From the NCBI GenBank assembly GCA_965369445.1, contig CBDUQU010000056.1, positions 1 to 18,235 of the forward strand: DNA of 18,235 bases. The letters run 5' to 3'. Position numbers and translations under genes: made by a program. How positions within the stretch are numbered: the first letter of the stretch is position 1; each line of letters begins with the position of its first letter. Below are positions 14,425 to 18,235 of the stretch, one piece after another. The notes under the pieces are model-generated. The model was not told the DNA's origin. It saw nothing but the letters and a program-made list of their open reading frames with translations, and did not search any database. Source of the stretch: SM23-73-3 sp965369445. GTDB lineage: Bacteria; Zixibacteria; MSB-5A5; SM1-73.

Positions 14425-14513
14425 ATCGGGCTGCCGTCTAGACGGACGCCCGTCTGGGCGCAGGCTGCCCGATGATCTTAGGTGCTGGGTGGTCCTTCGG
14501 ACAAGCTGACCTA
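14425..14513. repeat. Structured hairpin region after lptG
   Basis: Immediately after the lptG stop, ATCGGGC (14425-14431)/GCCCGAT (14467-14473) enclose two small hairpins: CCGT/ACGG (14434-14437, 14442-14445) and CGCCC/GGGCG (14447-14451, 14456-14460). This is a three-way junction. A second structure follows: TAGGT/ACCTA (14479-14483, 14509-14513), GCT/AGC and GTCC/GGAC (14492-14495, 14499-14502). No U-tract follows, so it is not a classical terminator but may protect the 3' end or block convergent reading. Confidence 0.6.
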
Positions 14514-14518
14514 CCCCC

Positions 14519-15277
14519 CTAAGATCTCTGGCCATCTTCTCGTTTTATCCTTAAGTCACTAAGTGCCCGCCGCATTTTCTCCCGGCGGAGCTCTACCTCG
14601 TCTATGGCACCCGTAGCTTGCAGGAGCAGTGAATTCTGACGACGAATATCCTCAAGAATTGCATAAATCCTATCCGCGTCTTGATCCGATGCAGGCCCTA
14701 AGTCGTCCAGCCTGTCTTCAATCGAGCGAACACCTATCCGCAAGTCAGAGATCGCCGAAACCAAGTCCGCTAGAGATCGCTGCTCGGGGTTCTCACTTTG
14801 CCTCAACACCTGCAAATCAAGCGCGACTGAGATGGGCGTATCAACAGAAGCCGCATCTTTTTCAACTGCTCTAATCTGCTTTACAATTTCTTTTCTTGCC
14901 TCCTCAACGCTCTCTAGATCATGATGGTCGACTTGGATCGTCCTGGTTCCAGCGACATCAAAAGGAATCTGTTCGCCTTTCTTGATGATCTGAACTAGGG
15001 GTTTCTTCAGCGCATGTCTGATCGCGAGTTCATAAAACACATTCGGATTCCGACCTGTGAGGTCGGCGATCACGAGTGGATCATCCACAGTATGCTGTAT
15101 TACTTGGCTTGTGATAATACCCGGTTCTGAAATCTCGTCCGCCCTTATTGCATCATATCCGCACTCGCTCGCTACCGGCTTTACGACATACTTGAGGATT
15201 TGATCTGATCGTTTCCTTGTGTCTGATTCCGGCTCCCCAATTGGCGCGATCACAAAGCATGTTTTTCTTTCAGCCAT
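14519..15277 (-). CDS. TIR/nucleoside 2-deoxyribosyltransferase-like protein with C-terminal helical region
   Basis: The 252-residue protein opens with CFVIAPIGEPESDTRKRSD (7-25), a beta-strand plus loop typical of TIR-like/nucleoside 2-deoxyribosyltransferase-like domains. The second signature, ADLTGRNPNVFYELAIRHAL (71-90), includes Asp72, Asn77 and a candidate catalytic Glu83 in the family position. This fold usually cleaves or transfers N-glycosidic bonds of nucleosides or NAD. Residues about 120-252 are highly charged and mostly helical (around 165-195 and 200-250), possibly an oligomerisation or sensor part. No signal peptide is present. The ATG at 15277 has a perfect AAGGAGGT site; longer open sequence upstream (to 15328) is rejected. 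It stands alone, opposite to its neighbours, with repeat-rich flanks, as for a mobile accessory gene. A nucleotide-directed defence or toxin role is possible but unproven. Confidence 0.72.
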   Translation of the reverse strand: MAERKTCFVIAPIGEPESDTRKRSDQILKYVVKPVASECGYDAIRADEISEPGIITSQVIQHTVDDPLVIADLTGRNPNVFYELAIRHALKKPLVQIIKKGEQIPFDVAGTRTIQVDHHDLESVEEARKEIVKQIRAVEKDAASVDTPISVALDLQVLRQSENPEQRSLADLVSAISDLRIGVRSIEDRLDDLGPASDQDADRIYAILEDIRRQNSLLLQATGAIDEVELRREKMRRALSDLRIKREDGQRS

Positions 15278-15282
15278 TTCTG

Positions 15283-15290
15283 ACCTCCTT
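15283..15290 (-). promoter_or_regulatory. Ribosome binding site fixing the TIR-like start
   Basis: AAGGAGGT on the minus strand is a full anti-16S match, 5 nt ahead of the ATG at 15277. It supports the 252-residue protein rather than the 269-residue reading. Confidence 0.85.
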
Positions 15291-15385
15291 TGTCCAGGGA
15301 CGGGTCGAAGGGGACCACGCTTCCTCATTTCCCAAAAAGTCCTTCTTCAGGGGTGTGTTCATGACATATGTAGCTCTTGTTTTAC

Positions 15386-15415
15386 TATATAACGCAATTG
15401 CTCCGCGAAAGTCAA
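15386..15415 (-). promoter_or_regulatory. Sigma-70-like promoter of the TIR-like gene
   Basis: On the minus strand TTGACT (15415-15410) and TATATA (15391-15386) are 18 nt apart; TTATAT at 17 nt is an equal reading. The expected leader is about 100 nt. The gene therefore seems to be its own unit. Confidence 0.65.
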
Positions 15416-15430
15416 GTATTTTCTAGATTC

Positions 15431-15681
15431 GCGTCGGGATAACAATATCCTGACGCAATAAGGAACCTGAGATCACGCATAGGCAAACCTTCACACTTTG
15501 TCTCCCGCGAAGGGCGGGAGAATGAACAACCCGATCTACCGCAGTTCCGGATAGCTTCATCCTGCTCCAGGGTGGATATTATTATCCACCCCAATTCCGT
15601 GGGATGACGGAGACCCCAGACGGGCCCGCCTGGGCGCCCGGGATAACGTCCCACGGGGAGTAAATAACAATATCCCGACGC
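15431..15681. repeat. MITE-like hairpin element with 11-bp terminal inverted repeats
   Basis: GCGTCGGGATA (15431-15441) and its perfect complement TATCCCGACGC (15671-15681) bound a 251-bp block. The left end also makes a local hairpin with TATCCTGACGC (15446-15456). Inside are CTCCCGC/GCGGGAG (15502-15508, 15514-15520), GGGTGGATA/TATCCACCC (15570-15578, 15583-15591) and CCGTGGGA/TCCCACGG (15597-15604, 15649-15656). No transposase is present. No target-site duplication could be confirmed by eye. It may be a MITE or a mosaic of small palindromes. Confidence 0.55.
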
Positions 15682-15859
15682 AACGCAGCTATGTCGCATC
15701 TTCAGAGTACGTCTGATTTATTTCCTTGCTTTTTCCCTTTCGGCTTGTTAATTAATGAATTAGAGGTTGTTGAGCTTTCTACGATCATAACGCACATGGA
15801 CTTGCGCGACGCGGAAAGTTCAGTTGCAGTCTTAGTCTTCCAATCAGAAGGAGGGGAAT

Positions 15860-16345
15860 ATGGAATTCAGAGTTTACAAGGTGCCCATGCCGGAGAAGAC
15901 CAACGTGATAGTTGGGCAAACCCACTTTATAAAAACGGCAGAGGATCTGTATGAAATCCTGGCCGGGTCCGTCCCGGGGATGAGATTTGGCTTGGCTTTT
16001 TGCGAGGCCTCCGGGCCTTGCCTGGTAAGGTCGGAGGGAAACGACGTTGAGTTGAAGAAACTGGCTGCTCAGAGTGCATTCGACATCGGGGCGGGTCACA
16101 CGTTTATAATCTATATCAAGCACGGTTACCCCATCAACGTGCTGAATGCGATCAAAAATTGCCAGGAGGTGGCCACAGTCTTCTGCGCAACCGCCAACCC
16201 CCTGCAGTTGATAATCGCCGAGACCGGCCAGGGAAGGGGAATCGCGGCTGTTATAGATGGATACAGTCCAAAGAGGATTGAGACAGAAGAGGACGTCAAA
16301 GAGAGAAGACAGTTCTTAAGGAAAATCGGATACAAATCCGGATAA
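15860..16345 (+). CDS. Adenosine-specific kinase family protein (DUF355)
   Basis: The 161-residue protein matches the DUF355/adenosine-specific kinase family along its whole length. Family signatures seen are FGLAFCEASGPCLVRSEGND (43-62), the IGAGHTF stretch near 76-82, PINVLNAIKNCQEV near 92-105, FCATANP near 109-115, and the Gly-rich ETGQGRGIAAVIDG near 122-135. Family members known from archaea and some bacteria bind AMP/ATP and have been described as adenosine kinases, though the physiological role is poorly settled. It is likely soluble: there is no signal peptide or membrane segment. ATG at 15860 has a strong GGAGGGG site 4 nt upstream. The reading frame is intact and short, as normal for the family. 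It is followed by hairpin repeats and then the MBL nuclease gene in the same direction. Confidence 0.85.
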   Translation: MEFRVYKVPMPEKTNVIVGQTHFIKTAEDLYEILAGSVPGMRFGLAFCEASGPCLVRSEGNDVELKKLAAQSAFDIGAGHTFIIYIKHGYPINVLNAIKNCQEVATVFCATANPLQLIIAETGQGRGIAAVIDGYSPKRIETEEDVKERRQFLRKIGYKSG

Positions 16346-16670
16346 CCGCAAAGGGCAGGCAAGAATGCCTGCCCCACCGAGCACAGGGCGGGCAGGATGC
16401 CCGCCCTACCGGTTTTGAGTCTTCCAGCAACCGTAGACCCGGACGAATTAGTCATTGCGAGCCAAGCCCCGCACCTTTTGGTGCCGGGCGCAGCGAAGCA
16501 ATCTCCCGCGGGGATCAACGCGCATTGCGGCTATTGGAACCTTTCGCAAAACCGCACTCCGCCAGCGGCGGGGCGCACTCCAAATCCAATGTGGAAACTC
16601 ACTTCTGCCTCATAGGCGTGGGAATTCATCCCACGCCGAAGCATAACGGAAGATTTGGACCTGACTCTCC
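16346..16670. repeat. 325-bp intergenic cluster of hairpin repeats
   Basis: At least four clean hairpins are strung together. They are GGGCAGGCA/TGCCTGCCC (16353-16361, 16366-16374); AGGGCGGGCA/TGCCCGCCCT (16385-16394, 16398-16407); and GCCC-c-GCACC/GGTGC-c-GGGC with a TTTT loop (16466-16475, 16480-16489). The last is GGCGTGGGA/TCCCACGCC (16615-16623, 16629-16637). The third sits inside a GTCATTGCGAG ... GCGAAGCAATCTC repeat (16451-16506) of a type common in many bacterial genomes. No gene is supported here. The first hairpin, 7 bp past the kinase-type gene's stop, may stabilise or end its transcript, though it lacks a U-tract. Confidence 0.7.
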
Positions 16671-17669
16671 ATGATCGAATACAAAAACGGAATCCACATA
16701 GAGGGCACCGGGCTGTGGCTGGACGCCCGAAGAAAAACAGACTTTTGTTTTGTCTCTCACGCCCACGCGGATCATGCAGTCAAACATGCCCAAATCCTTG
16801 CCACCAAGGAGACCGCCCGGCTATTCGAACACCGCTACGGAGAAGCCAAATTCAAACTACTCGAATACAACCGGGCCAAAAGATTCAATGGGGTGAAGGT
16901 AGAATTGTTCCCATCGGGGCACGTCCTGGGGGGCGCCCAGATACTGATAGAAAAGGCAGGAACAAGAATAGTCTACACCGGGGATTTCAAGCTTCGTAAG
17001 AGTCTGACTGCGCAAAAAGCTCAAGTCAAGAAATGCGATATCCTCATTATGGAGTCGACCTTCGGGCGTCCGCATTACATATTCCCGCCTTCCAGTCAGG
17101 TCCACGCTCAGATGGCAGAATTCGCTCAAGAGAATCTGACAAAGGGAAAGGTGCCGGTATTCCTGGCTTACTCTTTGGGTAAGGCGCAGGAGGCGATGAA
17201 GATTCTCTCCAACCGGGGCTTTAAGCTCTCGGTGCACGGGGCGATATATAACATGGCCAGGATATATGAGGAATTTGGAGTAAGATTCAAGAACTACAAG
17301 CACTATGAGGCCGGAAACTTGGAGGGTAAGGTGTTGATAGCCCCTCCCTCAGTCAGGAAATCCAGCATGATTGAGCGCATCCCCCGGAAGAGAATCGCTG
17401 TTTTGACCGGCTGGGCTTTGGACAAGGGAGCTCGATATTTCAATGGAGTGGACGAGGCTATTCCACTGTCCGATCATGCCGATTTCTTAGAACTCTTGGA
17501 ATACGTAAAAAAAGCTCAGCCCAGGAAAGTCTACACAGTGCATGGCTTTGCCGAGTTCGTCCAATTCTTGAGAGAGAAGGGATTTGATGCAGAACCGCTG
17601 AAGCGAAGCACCAGGATCGAGAGCGCCTTCAGCAAGGAGGTGCTGACGAATTATAATCTGTTCGCCTGA
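16671..17669 (+). CDS. MBL-fold/beta-CASP-like exonuclease (YSH1/CPSF or ligase-associated exonuclease type)
   Basis: The 332-residue protein has the metallo-beta-lactamase motifs: SHAHADH (29-35; His30, His32, Asp34, His35) and GHVLGGAQ near 83-90. These are followed by YTGDF near 102-106, ESTFG near 126-130, LSDHADF near 263-269 and VHG near 286-288. Central residues about 150-255 fit a short beta-CASP insert, and TVHGF-type motif C suggests a nucleic-acid nuclease rather than a glyoxalase. Relatives include mRNA 3'-processing factors and exonucleases found beside DNA ligases or helicases; none of those partners is in the window, so the substrate, RNA or DNA, is open. ATG at 16671 has a weak ribosome site. 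The call to family level is strong, to function moderate. Confidence 0.82.
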   Translation: MIEYKNGIHIEGTGLWLDARRKTDFCFVSHAHADHAVKHAQILATKETARLFEHRYGEAKFKLLEYNRAKRFNGVKVELFPSGHVLGGAQILIEKAGTRIVYTGDFKLRKSLTAQKAQVKKCDILIMESTFGRPHYIFPPSSQVHAQMAEFAQENLTKGKVPVFLAYSLGKAQEAMKILSNRGFKLSVHGAIYNMARIYEEFGVRFKNYKHYEAGNLEGKVLIAPPSVRKSSMIERIPRKRIAVLTGWALDKGARYFNGVDEAIPLSDHADFLELLEYVKKAQPRKVYTVHGFAEFVQFLREKGFDAEPLKRSTRIESAFSKEVLTNYNLFA

Positions 17670-17693
17670 AGCTCTGACTATTGCTTAAAGTTG

Positions 17694-17722
17694 TTGACTT
17701 TTCGCCTTCTTGCGTATAAACT
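17694..17722 (+). promoter_or_regulatory. Sigma-70-like promoter of the Gfo/Idh/MocA gene
   Basis: TTGACT (17694-17699) is followed after 17 nt by TAAACT (17717-17722), or after 15 nt by TATAAA (17715-17720). It lies about 50 bp upstream of the ATG at 17771. Confidence 0.55.
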
Positions 17723-17770
17723 TCAATGTGTTTACTTGAGGCGCTAACACTCTAAACTTTCGAGGTTGCG

Positions 17771-18235
17771 ATGATTAATGTAGGAGTTATCGGCTATGGC
17801 TACTGGGGACCCAATATGGTTCGCAATTTCTATGGCAACAAGGATGCCAAGGTTGCCTGGGTGTGTGATCTGAGCAAGGACCGGCTGGCGTTGGTCGAGT
17901 CCGGATATCCAACCGTCAAGACCACCACCGATCACAAGGATATCTTGAAAGATTCGGGCGTCGACGCGGTGGTTATCAGCACTCCCGTTTCGGCACATTT
18001 TCCTTTGGCCCAGGAGGCTTTAGAAAGCGGCAAACACGTTCTTCTGGAAAAGCCCATGACCTCCACGGTGGAGCAGTCAGAAAAGCTGGTGGAGTTAGCG
18101 GAGAAGAAAAAGAGAACCCTGATGGTGGATCACACCTTCCTCTACACCGGAGCGGTGAGAAAGATGAAGGAGCTGGTGCAAAGCGGAGAGCTGGGCGACA
18201 TCGCCGTGATCGCTCTGGTCGTGATCCTTCCCGTC
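17771..18235 (+). CDS. Gfo/Idh/MocA-family NAD(P)-dependent sugar oxidoreductase, N-terminal part
   Basis: An open frame from ATG 17771 runs 155 codons to the window end; the C-terminal part is missing. The N-terminal Rossmann fold begins VGVIGYGYWGPN (4-15), which contains the GxGxxG nucleotide loop. EKPM (93-96) carries the conserved catalytic-site Lys of the family. HTFLYTGAV (121-129) resembles members that oxidise UDP-linked amino sugars for surface polysaccharide, such as the WbpB type. GAGGT lies 5 nt upstream and a promoter is present. Sugar specificity cannot be settled from this fragment. If it is a nucleotide-sugar enzyme, a surface polysaccharide cluster probably continues beyond the window. 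Confidence 0.87.
   Translation, partial: MINVGVIGYGYWGPNMVRNFYGNKDAKVAWVCDLSKDRLALVESGYPTVKTTTDHKDILKDSGVDAVVISTPVSAHFPLAQEALESGKHVLLEKPMTSTVEQSEKLVELAEKKKRTLMVDHTFLYTGAVRKMKELVQSGELGDIAVIALVVILPV

Larger units (their letters stand above)
15278..15859. other. 582-bp intergenic region between the TIR-like gene and the adenosine-kinase-type gene
   Basis: The left part holds the TIR-like ribosome site, leader and promoter (to about 15415). The middle is a MITE-like hairpin element (15431-15681), described separately. The right part (about 15690-15859) is A/T-richer. It shows no clear promoter by eye but should drive the downstream gene. Open frames here (15412-15699 minus; 15691-15954 plus) have no family resemblance and overlap repeats or a real gene. 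Confidence 0.6.

Noticed and set aside
15412..15699. 95-codon open frame on the minus strand upstream of the TIR-like gene
   Set aside because: It lies almost entirely inside the hairpin element and its residues are the translation of palindromes.
16126..16646. Open frames containing AGRAGILPAL or similar
   Set aside because: They translate the GGCAGGCA/GGGCGGGCA hairpin repeats, a well-known source of false genes, and in part overlap the kinase-type gene.
1..18235. tRNA, rRNA, CRISPR array, transposase or phage genes
   Set aside because: Intergenic gaps were read on both strands; no acceptor/T-loop pattern, array or recognisable recombinase was seen.

Overview
The window looks like ordinary chromosome from an uncultured Gram-negative-type bacterium. 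The evidence is two LPS-export permeases (LptF/LptG type), Sec signal peptides on three proteins, MreB, a sigma-54 activator, and sigma-70-like promoters of TTGACT/TATATT type. Short hairpin repeat families fill almost every intergenic gap. The gene set and the repeat style recall candidate phyla of the FCB, Omnitrophota or TA06/WOR-3 kind, but that placement is only an impression; no rRNA or tRNA was found to anchor it.

Layout. Positions 1-11625 are all minus strand. In transcription order they are: yhaM (HD-domain 3'-5' exoribonuclease) and mreB from one promoter, ending at a strong terminator near 9463-9494; then an ECF sigma factor, its zinc-finger anti-sigma factor and two Spy/CpxP-like periplasmic proteins, ending at a strong terminator at 6743-6774; then a secreted HEXXH metallopeptidase with a glucodextranase-C-like module, whose consensus promoter puts the transcription start on its start codon; then rnr (RNase R), an NtrC-type sigma-54 activator with a non-canonical receiver, and the N-terminus of a pyruvate,water dikinase/PPDK regulatory protein cut by the window start. 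At 11626-11787 a divergent promoter pair serves yhaM and, on the plus strand, lptF-lptG (11788-14424). A gene for a TIR/deoxyribosyltransferase-like protein (14519-15277, minus) follows, set off by repeat-rich flanks. The plus strand then carries an adenosine-specific kinase family protein, an MBL/beta-CASP nuclease and the start of a Gfo/Idh/MocA sugar oxidoreductase cut by the window end.

How the genes relate. Several concern the envelope: LPS transport (lptFG), cell shape (mreB), a predicted envelope-stress or metal-sensing sigma operon, a secreted peptidase, and possibly surface-sugar synthesis (the oxidoreductase). Three are RNA or nucleic-acid processing enzymes (rnr, yhaM, MBL nuclease).

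The most unusual items are the stand-alone TIR/deoxyribosyltransferase-like protein, the predicted leaderless secreted peptidase, the sigma/anti-sigma/double-Spy operon, a strict 8-bp tandem array between lptF and lptG, and several hairpin-repeat elements, one of them MITE-like with 11-bp terminal inverted repeats. I found no CRISPR array, no transposase, and no convincing multi-gene undescribed system; the TIR-like gene is the best single lead.
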